From assembly GCA_017609225.1 (NCBI GenBank), contig JAFCEK010000009.1, positions 1 through 23,470 of the forward strand: a stretch of 23,470 nt of DNA, in the 5' to 3' direction. Under the pieces are notes generated by a model. That model saw only the letters and a list, made by a program, of their open reading frames with translations, did no database searches and was not told the DNA's origin. The stretch comes from Candidatus Aenigmatarchaeota archaeon (GTDB lineage: Archaea > Aenigmatarchaeota > Aenigmatarchaeia > QMZP01). The position numbers and the translations under genes are program-made. This document shows positions 15,720 through 22,770 of the stretch, in pieces (position 1 is the first letter of the stretch; every line of letters begins with the position of its first letter).

Positions 15720-16190
15720 CTATCGCAGCAGAAACCTTATCTTCAGAATATCTTTGTTTTTATCAGACAAAGCAAATCTCACAATGCTGGCTCTTATGGT
15801 TTCTTCAGGGAAATCAGGACCGCAGTCCATGAGCATATCCCCTGTTTCATTGATTATCTGGATTTTTATCCTGTTTACTCCCATTTCAAGTTTCTGCAAG
15901 ACCCCTGCATAATTGTTTTCACAGTAGTTATCCATAAGGGCAATACTGCTTTCATTCAGCACAGGCCATTTTGATGCTATGCCCAGAACAAGAGGAATGC
16001 CCCCAGACCAGTTACCTGTGCTATGAAGCAGAAAATCAGATACCTGTACAATCCTGCTTTCCAGACTGCTGCTCCATGCCTCCGAGCTGTACTGGGAAAC
16101 ATTGGAATTAAGATAGCTTATGGCATAAAACACAATGCCAAAAAACAAAACAGCAGCAACAATAAATTCAAAAATCATCTGCCCCTTCAT
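15720..16190 (-). CDS. Type IV pilin-like protein with class III signal peptide
   Basis: A 156-residue protein that begins MKGQMIFEF and continues with a hydrophobic segment (about residues 7-28). A short basic-Gly/Gln leader directly followed by F-E-F and a hydrophobic helix is the archaeal prepilin pattern: cleavage near GQ and a conserved Glu at position 5 of the mature chain. The soluble remainder has a few Cys and Asn-linked glycosylation sequons (NWS, NES, NET) compatible with an extracellular location. Family beyond the signal is not recognised. It is convergent with the glutamate synthase gene and divergent from the first lipoprotein gene. No pilus assembly ATPase is present here. Confidence 0.7.
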   Translation of the reverse strand: MKGQMIFEFIVAAVLFFGIVFYAISYLNSNVSQYSSEAWSSSLESRIVQVSDFLLHSTGNWSGGIPLVLGIASKWPVLNESSIALMDNYCENNYAGVLQKLEMGVNRIKIQIINETGDMLMDCGPDFPEETIRASIVRFALSDKNKDILKIRFLLR

Positions 16191-16269
16191 AACAACACCA
16201 AAACCCGGCTATGCGCAAAGCACAGCAGAATTCCTATTATATATATAATATTTCTAAATAATAATTATT

Positions 16270-17217
16270 ATGAAGCGTTTGTTTTTGTTATTGCCGCTAA
16301 TTTTAGTTCTTGTTACTTCTGGCTGTACCATACCAGGAACAGATATACAGATACCGGGGATACCAGACATATTTGGCAGCCAGGTAACAGAGAGCAGGGA
16401 TGATATAATAATAATAAAAAATCTTCAGGTAACCCCTGCAACAACTATAAGCTCAGGTCAGACGCTGCTTGTTTATGCTGATGTGCAGAGCCTGGAAAGC
16501 ACAATAGGAGAGAAAATAAAAGTTGATGTGGAAATGTATGATTACTGCACAAACCTCTTTGAAAGTGTGACACCCAACTGCCCCTCAGGAGAGGAAAAAA
16601 CAGAAAAGGGATGCAATATAGAACTTATGCCGCAGGAGATAAAAACTATTAAATGGACGCTTGTGCCCAACAAAGACAATATAAAGCTTGCCACATCCTG
16701 CGAGCTGAAATTAAAGGCAGAATATGACTACAGCACAGATACAGTGACCCAGATAACATATATAGACCCAACAGAGCTTGCTGCAAGAATAAGAAGAGGC
16801 GAGAGCTGGAGAACAGCAGGTACATCATCCATAGGAGAAGGCCCTGTAAAACCATACCTTAGTGTTGAGGACCAGCAGCCGGTTTCCTCTGAACTAGAGG
16901 CCCAGGTAAAGCTTGTTGTAAAAAATGTGGGAAACGGGTATCTTGCAATACCGGAAGGTGAAACAGAGCCAATGCTTAAAAAGGATTCTAAGATAATAAA
17001 CCCCGAAAACATTAACTGGAAGGATGACTGCGAAATCAGTGATGATTACAGAAAACTTATAGGAAGGGAAACACCACCGCTGTTATGCACACTTGAGGCC
17101 CCAGGCAGCAGCGTGGGAATTGAAACCACCTATGACATCAGGGCTGAAATCTCATACAGATATGCATTCAGAAAAAGCATAAAAATTAACATAGAACCTC
17201 TGCATGAAATTTCATGA
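16270..17217 (+). CDS. Surface lipoprotein, paralogue 1
   Basis: A 315-residue secreted protein with a lipobox (signal MKRLFLLLPLILVLVTSGC, lipidation at C19). The mature part is rich in beta-strand patterns and resembles CARDB/Ig-like modules: an N-terminal module starting IIIIKNLQVTPATTISSGQ, a linker with DPTELAARIRRGESW, and a second module ending ISYRYAFRKSIKINI. The same order is seen in the two genes downstream. AT-rich DNA with a run of TATATAT lies about 30 nt upstream, and no ribosome-binding site is visible. Function unknown; a cell-envelope role is inferred. Confidence 0.8.
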   Translation: MKRLFLLLPLILVLVTSGCTIPGTDIQIPGIPDIFGSQVTESRDDIIIIKNLQVTPATTISSGQTLLVYADVQSLESTIGEKIKVDVEMYDYCTNLFESVTPNCPSGEEKTEKGCNIELMPQEIKTIKWTLVPNKDNIKLATSCELKLKAEYDYSTDTVTQITYIDPTELAARIRRGESWRTAGTSSIGEGPVKPYLSVEDQQPVSSELEAQVKLVVKNVGNGYLAIPEGETEPMLKKDSKIINPENINWKDDCEISDDYRKLIGRETPPLLCTLEAPGSSVGIETTYDIRAEISYRYAFRKSIKINIEPLHEIS

Positions 17218-17282
17218 TAAAAACGAAAAAGCTTAAAAAACTTATAAGTAAAACCATATATATAATAAAACAAATGGTGTGA

Positions 17283-18281
17283 ATGAAAGGAGAAATCAAA
17301 GCAAACATGAAATTTCTTCTGATTTTACCACTTCTTGCTGTAGTGTTTGTTTCAGGATGTGTTGGGGGAGGGAACACCGGAACATCAGGAAACGGCGTTG
17401 TTATTCTTGAGTTCAGGCCGGATTTCACCCAGGTATACTCTGATGACCCTGTAAAGCTTCAGCTCAGGATACAAAACCAGGGAGAGGTCAGGGCAAGAAA
17501 TGTCAAGGCAGAGCTTACAGGAATAAACACAGCTGAATGGCAACAGCTGGGATATGGCATCACAACAACAGAATATCTCGGAGACCTGCAGCCATATGAC
17601 CCCGCAACCAACACACCAGGGGCCATAAAAACAAAAACATGGTATCTCAGAGCACCAATGCTGGCAAAAGGAATAGATTTCACCTATACACCAATAGCAA
17701 AGGTAGGTTATGATTACACAACAACAGCACAAAAACCCATAACAATAGTTGATGAGGATGAACTAAGAAGGATAAAACAGCAGGGCGGAACGCTTCCAAG
17801 CGGCATTACAACATACACAGCAGGGCCGCTTGCAGTTGAAATAACAACAGGGGATTATGTAAAAACAGAGTCAACCGGCGGCACAACATATGATGTCTTT
17901 CCAATTCATATAAAAATAACCAACCTCAGAATAGGCAACGGCGCACCAACAAAGGAGGATTTCTCCTATGGCGGATTTATTGGAGGCCTTTACGAAGAGT
18001 ATGATTATCCGATAAGCGTTGAAATAACACCACCAACAGGGACAAATTTTGTTTCAAGCGGGTTTGGAGGATATGATGACTGCACCACAGGAACCATAAT
18101 AAAAGACATGTGGAATGCTGATGAAGCCCAAATCTCATGCGAACTTGAAGTAACATCACCACCATCCTACAGGGAGGAAAGGCTGCTTACAGTTAAGATA
18201 AATTACAGATACCAGCTTGAGTCAACAACATCAATAAGGGTTTTTGGCACGCAACAGACAGGCGGTGTCTGGGGCTGGTAA
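17283..18281 (+). CDS. Surface lipoprotein, paralogue 2
   Basis: A 332-residue lipoprotein. The signal may begin at a second ATG (17307): MKFLLILPLLAVVFVSGC gives a typical signal with lipidation at the Cys (C26 from the first ATG). AAAGGAG at 17286-17292 lies between the two ATGs and would favour the second, giving 324 residues. After the Cys comes a Gly/Thr-rich linker, a module GVVILEFRPDFTQVYSDDPV, the linker DEDELRRIKQQGG, and a second module ending INYRYQLESTTSIRVFG. It aligns by eye along its full length with the next gene. A TATA box (about 17255-17265) indicates its own promoter. Function unknown. Confidence 0.8.
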   Translation: MKGEIKANMKFLLILPLLAVVFVSGCVGGGNTGTSGNGVVILEFRPDFTQVYSDDPVKLQLRIQNQGEVRARNVKAELTGINTAEWQQLGYGITTTEYLGDLQPYDPATNTPGAIKTKTWYLRAPMLAKGIDFTYTPIAKVGYDYTTTAQKPITIVDEDELRRIKQQGGTLPSGITTYTAGPLAVEITTGDYVKTESTGGTTYDVFPIHIKITNLRIGNGAPTKEDFSYGGFIGGLYEEYDYPISVEITPPTGTNFVSSGFGGYDDCTTGTIIKDMWNADEAQISCELEVTSPPSYREERLLTVKINYRYQLESTTSIRVFGTQQTGGVWGW

Positions 18282-18330
18282 TAAGCAGCATATAATTGTT
18301 TTTTTAAATTGCACAAACCAATAATTATAT

Positions 18331-19200
18331 ATGAAAATATCAGAAACACTTCTTTCACTGTTACTGTTGTTAGCAGTTATTCCTGTTTCCGGATGTATTG
18401 GCGGTCAGCAGATAACAGGCGGTCCAGGACTTGTGATAGAGGCATTTGAGCCGGATTTTCCCCAGATTTATGATGGTGAATCAGTGCAGCTCAGGGCTCT
18501 CATAAGAAACAGAGGAAGCATGAGAGCAGGAGAAATAAAAGCAAAGATAAGTGGTGCTGACTGGATTGCAGGCACAGAATGTACAGAAACTGAGCTCTTG
18601 CCAGCAGTGCCGGAAAACGGAATAGAAGGTGAAGTAAAAACATGCCAGTGGAATATAAAATCAAATACCAATCTCCCTGAAGGAGTATCAATGACATATT
18701 ATCCTATACTTAATGTTTACTATATTTACAGCACATCAACAGTAAAATCAATCACAATCGGCTCGGCAGATGATATAAGAAGGATACAGAATACAGGAGG
18801 CAGCCTGCCGTCTGAAACAACAAGCTCAACATCAGGTCCGGTTTCAATAGATATTGTGATAAAGGGGCCCCTGAGAGCGAGCGAAAACAGGATTAATTTT
18901 CCTGTTGAGATAAGGATTACAAACAATGGCGGCGGTGTGGTATGTATAGACAGGTGTGATGAAACAAATTCAGAAAACTGGAACAAACTAAATCTGAATA
19001 TAAATGCCGGTGAACCACTGGAGCTGGACTGCGGGGATGCAAGTGAAATATCATTGTGGAGAGGACAGAGCAATACCATAGGCTGCAAGGCATCTATATC
19101 AGGCCAGGCAACACTTACCCAGGCACTGATAACTGTAACAGCAACATACGGATACAGGATAGACAAAACAACATCAATTACCGTAACAGGGACAGAATAG
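18331..19200 (+). CDS. Surface lipoprotein, paralogue 3
   Basis: A 289-residue lipoprotein (MKISETLLSLLLLLAVIPVSGC, lipidation at C22). The first module, GLVIEAFEPDFPQIYDGESV, is clearly related to paralogue 2. The hinge DDIRRIQNTGGSLPS matches DELRRIKQQGGTLPS of paralogue 2, and the end VTATYGYRIDKTTSITV matches its ending. A cysteine-rich insert (CIDRCDE, LDCGD, IGCKA) is more marked than in paralogue 2, suggesting disulfides outside the cell. There is no ribosome-binding site and TATA-like DNA lies close upstream, so the transcript is probably leaderless. Function unknown. Confidence 0.8.
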   Translation: MKISETLLSLLLLLAVIPVSGCIGGQQITGGPGLVIEAFEPDFPQIYDGESVQLRALIRNRGSMRAGEIKAKISGADWIAGTECTETELLPAVPENGIEGEVKTCQWNIKSNTNLPEGVSMTYYPILNVYYIYSTSTVKSITIGSADDIRRIQNTGGSLPSETTSSTSGPVSIDIVIKGPLRASENRINFPVEIRITNNGGGVVCIDRCDETNSENWNKLNLNINAGEPLELDCGDASEISLWRGQSNTIGCKASISGQATLTQALITVTATYGYRIDKTTSITVTGTE

Positions 19201-20448
19201 CTATTTTCCTAAAAAATCTGAAATTCCTTTCTGCACACCCCTGTATATTTTGATTTCAGGTTTTTTGCCTGGCGGAAGAAGCTTGCCGTAAACACCGGCA
19301 CCACCTGGAATATAACCAATTTTATCATCCCTGAAATACCTTATATACTCAGCCACAACAGCATCAACAGCCTTCAGTTCATCCACATCCACATCCAGCA
19401 GAACCTTGATTTCACAGTCAAACCTGTCAATAAAATCCTTCCAGACCTCCTGAACCTTTGCGGAATAAACATTCTTTACATTCAGCGCCAGCGCTATAAT
19501 TTCGCTTAATGGTATTATATGTATATATTTCGGTCTGTGCTCAGGATGAATGCCCCCTTTCAGGTCTGCAAGTTCCTCAATCCTGAAATCAACGCCCTTT
19601 TTGATGGATTTTCCACACTCGGGACATTTCCATTTAAACTTTATGGCCTGTTCAGGTTCATAAAAACTTAAACAGCCTGTACATCTTGTTTTATGATATT
19701 TCCCCTCTTTTGGATTGAATCCAACATTTAATACGCACTGCCTTCCATTTTCCCTTTTAAGCGCCTTCTCAACTTCGGAAAAGCTTATTTCTTTCAGTTT
19801 CAGCCTGTTGAATTCCCTGCCCATTTTGTTTGGCCAGGGTGAGTGCGCGTCTGAGTTTGATGTGAACGTCAAATCATGCAGTTCTGATATTCTGTCAGCC
19901 ATGGTTGTATCAGCACTCAAACCAAGCTCAAGAAAATGTATATTTTTCCATTGTGAGCCATAACATTCCTTGTATGAGTTGAATTTTGAAAAAAGCCCGA
20001 AATAGGGGGTGAACGCGTGCGCAAAACCCACAAGGCATCCCGCATTTACGCATATTTCTGTTATCTCTTCTGCATTCAGCCATATTTTTGGCCTTCCATC
20101 CGTATCAATATCCTTGCATTTTGTTTTGAATATTTCTCTTAATTCCTCAGCTTTTGAAAAATCAGGAATAAGGATTATATGATGAACCCTTCTATTATCC
20201 TCAACCTCGGTTTGCAGTATAAACTTGGTACCGTTTTCATGCTCCAGCAGTCCGCCATCAGAGGGTCTTAGCTGTTCCCTCACAAGCTTCATCCATCTTG
20301 CATTCAGGATATCAGATGTTCCCAGAAGCTGAATACCCTTCAATGGTGCCTGCTCTCCAATGACCCTGGGAATCATCTTGCTGCTGACACCACCGGAATA
20401 AAGCCCATGAAGATGAAGGTCTGTATTGCATTCTATAAACTCAGCCAT
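19201..20448 (-). CDS. Endonuclease Q (PHP-domain DNA repair nuclease)
   Basis: A 415-residue protein of the COG1379 PHP family. The well-studied Thermococcales member, EndoQ, cuts DNA 5' of deaminated or abasic bases. PHP metal ligands are visible in TDLHLHGLYS (D10, H12, H14), GTSDILN, QTEVED, VHHIIL, GFAHAFTP and SNSDAHSPWP. The zinc-finger region CTGC...CPECGK follows, then a C-terminal domain (GGIHPEHRPKYIHIIPL...GGAGVYGKLLPPGK) typical of EndoQ. Length fits the family (about 400-425). It acts in the cytoplasm on DNA, probably with PCNA. It forms a minus-strand pair with the DUF1512-like gene upstream, 23 nt apart. Confidence 0.88.
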   Translation of the reverse strand: MAEFIECNTDLHLHGLYSGGVSSKMIPRVIGEQAPLKGIQLLGTSDILNARWMKLVREQLRPSDGGLLEHENGTKFILQTEVEDNRRVHHIILIPDFSKAEELREIFKTKCKDIDTDGRPKIWLNAEEITEICVNAGCLVGFAHAFTPYFGLFSKFNSYKECYGSQWKNIHFLELGLSADTTMADRISELHDLTFTSNSDAHSPWPNKMGREFNRLKLKEISFSEVEKALKRENGRQCVLNVGFNPKEGKYHKTRCTGCLSFYEPEQAIKFKWKCPECGKSIKKGVDFRIEELADLKGGIHPEHRPKYIHIIPLSEIIALALNVKNVYSAKVQEVWKDFIDRFDCEIKVLLDVDVDELKAVDAVVAEYIRYFRDDKIGYIPGGAGVYGKLLPPGKKPEIKIYRGVQKGISDFLGK

Positions 20449-20471
20449 TAAGTCACCATATATTAAAAAAT

Positions 20472-21650
20472 TTAATCAGATTCTTTCTTTTTTGCGGCTT
20501 TCAGCTTTCTTTCATATCTGTCAACAAACTCAAACACTTTCTTCAAGTCATTTTTTGAGTTTCCAATACCTGATGTGTTTCCCACACCAACAATAATGAC
20601 TTTGTCACCTTTTTTCGTTCTTTGCAGACTTCTTTTTACGGATTCCTTGACAGCAGGCAGCGAGTCCCTTATTGTCTTTTTCATTGGCGTTATTGCCTCC
20701 TCCTGGCTCATCTTGACCACAATAGAATCAAGGGGTATGCCCCCCTTTACAGCAATGCTTTCTATATAACTCCTTTCAACACCAACACCGCCCATTGCAA
20801 CGCCAACACCTTCTGCTATGCTCCCTGTTTTTTCACCTTCGAGTTTTGCAGCAGCATCAATGGTTATTATTCTTGCAATCTTGTTCTTTTTCACAATCTT
20901 TTCAACTGCTTTGCCAGGATATCCAATCCTCCCTCCGGGGCCGCTTGCTTTTACAATAAAAACATCCCTCCCTTCCATTTTCAGCCTTGCCATTACAATA
21001 TCTTCTTCTATTTCAACCACTTTTTTGCTGCCTATCATATCAGTAACAGCCAAAGGCCCAAGTCCGTCACCTATTGGTTCACCCATGGTAAGCGATTTTG
21101 TCCCTTTGAACATGGCTTTTGCAATCCTTTCTATCAAAGGCAGCTGCATTTGAAGCACCATAGCTATCTGAATGTTTTTTGTTTTTCTTACAAGTTCAAC
21201 ATAATGCCTGACAATCTTTGCTATCTCATGAACAGTTATGCCGCCTGCAAATCCCATTTCCAGTGATGCCTGCTCTTCCTTGTTCAGATGCGGGGCTATC
21301 TGTTTGACAAAATACCTGAATCTTTCCCTCTGGCCCTTTATAAGATGGTCAAATTTTCCCACTATGCCTGCAGGGTCAAGCTCAACAGGCTGTATAAAGA
21401 AAAATTCAAAAAATCTGTTAACAGAATTTTTCAGTTTCTGACTTGGTTTTTTGCTTACCCTGTTAATTATGAATTTCTTTGATTTTCTTGACATGTATTC
21501 AAGCTCTTCAGCTGTTTTTTCCAGCTTCCACATAATCTGCGTGAGCATAAGTCTTGGATAAAACATAAAGAAAATCATAAGAAATATAAGCCATATTACC
21601 CATGAAAACATATTGTCCCCGCCAATAAACTGGAACATTACAGTATCCAT
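20472..21650 (-). CDS. DUF1512-like archaeal membrane protein
   Basis: A protein of about 392 residues with one strong membrane segment near the N-terminus (WVIWLIFLMIFFMFYPRLM) and a large cytoplasmic part. The cytoplasmic part has a helical region, then an alpha/beta region (GEPIGDGLGPL, IVKASGPGGRIGYPGKAVE, RIITIDAAAKLEGEKTGSIAEGVGVAMGGVGVER) and a C-terminal VIIVGVGNTSGIG. This matches what I recall of DUF1512, an archaea-only family of unknown function. The ATG at 21650 is preferred over an upstream TTG because GGTG lies 5 nt upstream. The gene is divergent from the next one across an AT-rich palindrome. Confidence 0.7.
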   Translation of the reverse strand: MDTVMFQFIGGDNMFSWVIWLIFLMIFFMFYPRLMLTQIMWKLEKTAEELEYMSRKSKKFIINRVSKKPSQKLKNSVNRFFEFFFIQPVELDPAGIVGKFDHLIKGQRERFRYFVKQIAPHLNKEEQASLEMGFAGGITVHEIAKIVRHYVELVRKTKNIQIAMVLQMQLPLIERIAKAMFKGTKSLTMGEPIGDGLGPLAVTDMIGSKKVVEIEEDIVMARLKMEGRDVFIVKASGPGGRIGYPGKAVEKIVKKNKIARIITIDAAAKLEGEKTGSIAEGVGVAMGGVGVERSYIESIAVKGGIPLDSIVVKMSQEEAITPMKKTIRDSLPAVKESVKRSLQRTKKGDKVIIVGVGNTSGIGNSKNDLKKVFEFVDRYERKLKAAKKKESD

Positions 21651-21667
21651 AAACACACCAGCACACA

Positions 21668-21695
21668 AATATCAATTAATGAATTTATTGATATT
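21668..21695. promoter_or_regulatory. 9-bp inverted repeat in a divergent promoter
   Basis: AATATCAAT (21668-21676) and ATTGATATT (21687-21695) form a perfect inverted repeat with a 10-bp spacer. Further half-sites (ATTGATA, ATATCAAA) follow to about 21722. The spacing would suit a dimeric regulator, but the sequence is also very AT-rich, so part of this could be chance. Confidence 0.4.
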
Positions 21696-21769
21696 TAAAT
21701 TGATAAGTATTAATATATCAAATACAAAAACTGTATAATTACTGTAAACCCAAACTATGGGGGCTTTAT

Positions 21770-22333
21770 ATGCTGGATTGGAAGATAGCTGCAGCAGGAG
21801 TTGTAATTGTTATAGCTGCTTCTTCAGTTTTTTTAACAGGTTCTGGTGCAGGCGGTTTGTTCTCCAATGTTATAAACCAGATTCAGGAATGGCTGGAGAG
21901 CTCACCCTTTGGTGGGCTGTTTGCATCCCCCTTAAGCGAAGAAAAAACAGTCAGCATTATACTTTTTCCTTCAAACTTCACATTAAAACCAGATGATAGC
22001 ATCAATATAACCGCAGACAATATAAACATAATGAAATTCAGGGGAGAAATAAATATTGATTTTGAAAAGGAAAGCATAGAAATGCAGGAATCAGATACGA
22101 ATCTTGTTATGCAGCTCCCGGTGGGAGCAGTGAATATAAGCGGACTGAAATTCAAACATATGCTTGTGGAAGGCATGGGCTTCCGAGTTGGAAACATAAC
22201 ATCAAACAACGGCTCAATTGAAATATTCAACTTTTTTGGCTCCGGTATCATAAACCTGAACACACTTGAACTGAAAGGAAATCTCACAAAACTGAAAATA
22301 AACACAGAAGATGAAACATGGGAATTAACTTAA
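21770..22333 (+). CDS. Anchored protein of unknown function
   Basis: A 187-residue protein with an N-terminal membrane segment (about residues 5-24, WKIAAAGVVIVIAASSVFLT), then a Gly-rich stretch, a short amphipathic region (INQIQEWLESSPFGGLF) and a beta-rich soluble domain (residues about 58-187; SIILFPSNFTLKPDDSINI, a repeated I-x-I-x pattern). Several N-glycosylation sequons (NFT, NIT, NIS, NGS, NLT) suit an extracellular face. I do not recognise a family. A GGGGG stretch 6-10 nt upstream may serve as the ribosome-binding site. It is divergent from the DUF1512-like gene. Confidence 0.65.
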   Translation: MLDWKIAAAGVVIVIAASSVFLTGSGAGGLFSNVINQIQEWLESSPFGGLFASPLSEEKTVSIILFPSNFTLKPDDSINITADNINIMKFRGEINIDFEKESIEMQESDTNLVMQLPVGAVNISGLKFKHMLVEGMGFRVGNITSNNGSIEIFNFFGSGIINLNTLELKGNLTKLKINTEDETWELT

Positions 22334-22427
22334 TATATCTTTCTTATTTGCAATGCTATAATAATTTAAATACAATAACAAATAAATCGAAATCAGACTA
22401 ACACAAGCCTCGGTAGCTCAGCAGGTA

Positions 22428-22455
22428 CCTCCTCATATAGTGGGGCGGATGTTAA
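22428..22455 (+). other. tRNA-Asn intron 1 (D loop, 28 nt)
   Basis: Lies between U20-A21 and the 3' D-stem GAGC. Its boundaries could shift one base left with the same mature product. A shifted reading (22427-22454) gives a relaxed BHB with three of four central pairs (GCA with TGT, counting one G-U). Confidence 0.8.
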
Positions 22456-22471
22456 GAGCACACGGCTGTTA

Positions 22472-22482
22472 ATCTTGCAGCA
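22472..22482 (+). other. tRNA-Asn intron 2 (37/38, 11 nt)
   Basis: Canonical BHB: central helix CTGT (22466-22469) with GCAG (22477-22480), bulges TA|A and CA|A, and the anticodon stem as the outer helix. Cutting after the second bulge base yields the normal CTGTTAA loop. At 11 nt it is very short. Confidence 0.92.
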
Positions 22483-22503
22483 ACCGTGGAGTCGAAGGTT
22501 CGA

Positions 22504-22530
22504 GTGTTGCGGAAACAACCGCAAGAGGAA
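22504..22530 (+). other. tRNA-Asn intron 3 (T loop, 27 nt)
   Basis: Splits TTCGA from AT in the T loop (58/59). Internal hairpin TTGCGG (22507-22512) with CCGCAA (22519-22524), six perfect pairs. The flanking BHB is weak (three of four, with a wobble). Closely related to the T-loop intron of the next tRNA. Confidence 0.85.
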
Positions 22531-22611
22531 ATCCTTCCCGAGGCGCTAAAAATATATAAAGCAGATTACAGGTATATACACAATATACAGAAGGGACGGC
22601 AAGGGGCGGTA

Positions 22612-22626
22612 GCTTTGTTGCCGCAA
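22612..22626 (+). other. tRNA-His intron A (9/10, 15 nt)
   Basis: BHB with central helix GCGG (22606-22609) and CCGC (22621-22624), bulges TA|G and AA|G, and an outer GGG/CTC helix. Cutting after the second bulge base gives U8-A9 joined to the D stem. Confidence 0.85.
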
Positions 22627-22647
22627 GCTCAATGGGAGAGCACATGA

Positions 22648-22659
22648 GAGCCAATGGTT
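22648..22659 (+). other. tRNA-His intron B (31/32, 12 nt)
   Basis: Needed to bring CATGA next to the CTGTGA loop. The fold is relaxed: CAT (22643-22645) with ATG (22654-22656), three of four central pairs, bulges GA|G and TT|C. It leaves an A31-C39 mismatch, so this is the weakest of the five. Confidence 0.6.
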
Positions 22660-22665
22660 CTGTGA

Positions 22666-22689
22666 TGCTGAAGATTTCATTGAGCAGCA
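22666..22689 (+). other. tRNA-His intron C (37/38, 24 nt)
   Basis: Central helix CTGT (22660-22663) with GCAG (22684-22687), bulges GA|T and CA|A. This is the same helix and 3' bulge as the 37/38 intron of tRNA-Asn. It gives the loop CTGTGAA. Confidence 0.85.
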
Positions 22690-22695
22690 ACCATG

Positions 22696-22726
22696 AGATG
22701 AACACAGAAATGTGTGCATCTGGTTT
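22696..22726 (+). other. tRNA-His intron D (43/44, 31 nt)
   Basis: Textbook BHB: central helix ACCA (22690-22693) with TGGT (22721-22724), bulges TG|A and TT|G, and an inner hairpin GATG/CATC plus ACACA/TGTGT closed by a GAAA loop (22697-22720). Excision leaves the 5-nt variable loop GTGTT. Confidence 0.9.
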
Positions 22727-22741
22727 GTGTTGGGGGTTCGA

Positions 22742-22770
22742 TAGCGCGGAATATAAACCCGCAGGCGGAA
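22742..22770 (+). other. tRNA-His intron E (T loop, 29 nt)
   Basis: Same T-loop site (58/59) as in tRNA-Asn and similar sequence (shared GCGGAA, CCGCA and a GGAA end). The hairpin GCGG (22746-22749) pairs with CCGC (22759-22762). Flanking BHB pairing is poor, so the site is set from the mature fold. Confidence 0.8.

Larger units (their letters stand above)
22407..22545 (+). tRNA. tRNA-Asn(GUU) with three introns
   Basis: With three introns removed, the mature 73-nt RNA is fully canonical: acceptor GCCTCGG/CCGAGGC (7 Watson-Crick pairs), U8-A9, D arm GCTC-AGCAGGTA-GAGC, anticodon arm CACGG-CTGTTAA-CCGTG (anticodon GTT at 22468-22470), variable loop GAGTC, T arm GAAGG-TTCGAAT-CCTTC and discriminator G73 as expected for Asn. 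The 3' CCA is not encoded. Lengths check exactly: 73 + 28 + 11 + 27 = 139. Introns sit in the D loop, at 37/38 and in the T loop. A TATA-like stretch is at about 22362-22370. Confidence 0.93.

Noticed and set aside
22593..22609. GGGACGG as the true 5' acceptor strand with an additional 10-nt intron before U8
   Set aside because: No BHB pairing supports cuts at 7/8, while GGGGCGG followed directly by UA and a clean 9/10 BHB does. Kept as a finding because the match to the 3' strand is perfect.
22660..22724. Box C/D guide RNA within the tRNA-His introns (GTGATG, GAGATGA, CTGA-like strings)
   Set aside because: The C-like and D-like strings are in the wrong order and spacing for a C/D RNA and overlap sequence needed for BHB helices.
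22643..22740. Other anticodon readings in the second tRNA: Phe (CTGAAGA) or Thr (TTTGTGT)
   Set aside because: Neither gives a paired anticodon stem with a normal variable loop. The GTG reading agrees with strong BHB folds on its 3' side and closes the nucleotide count.
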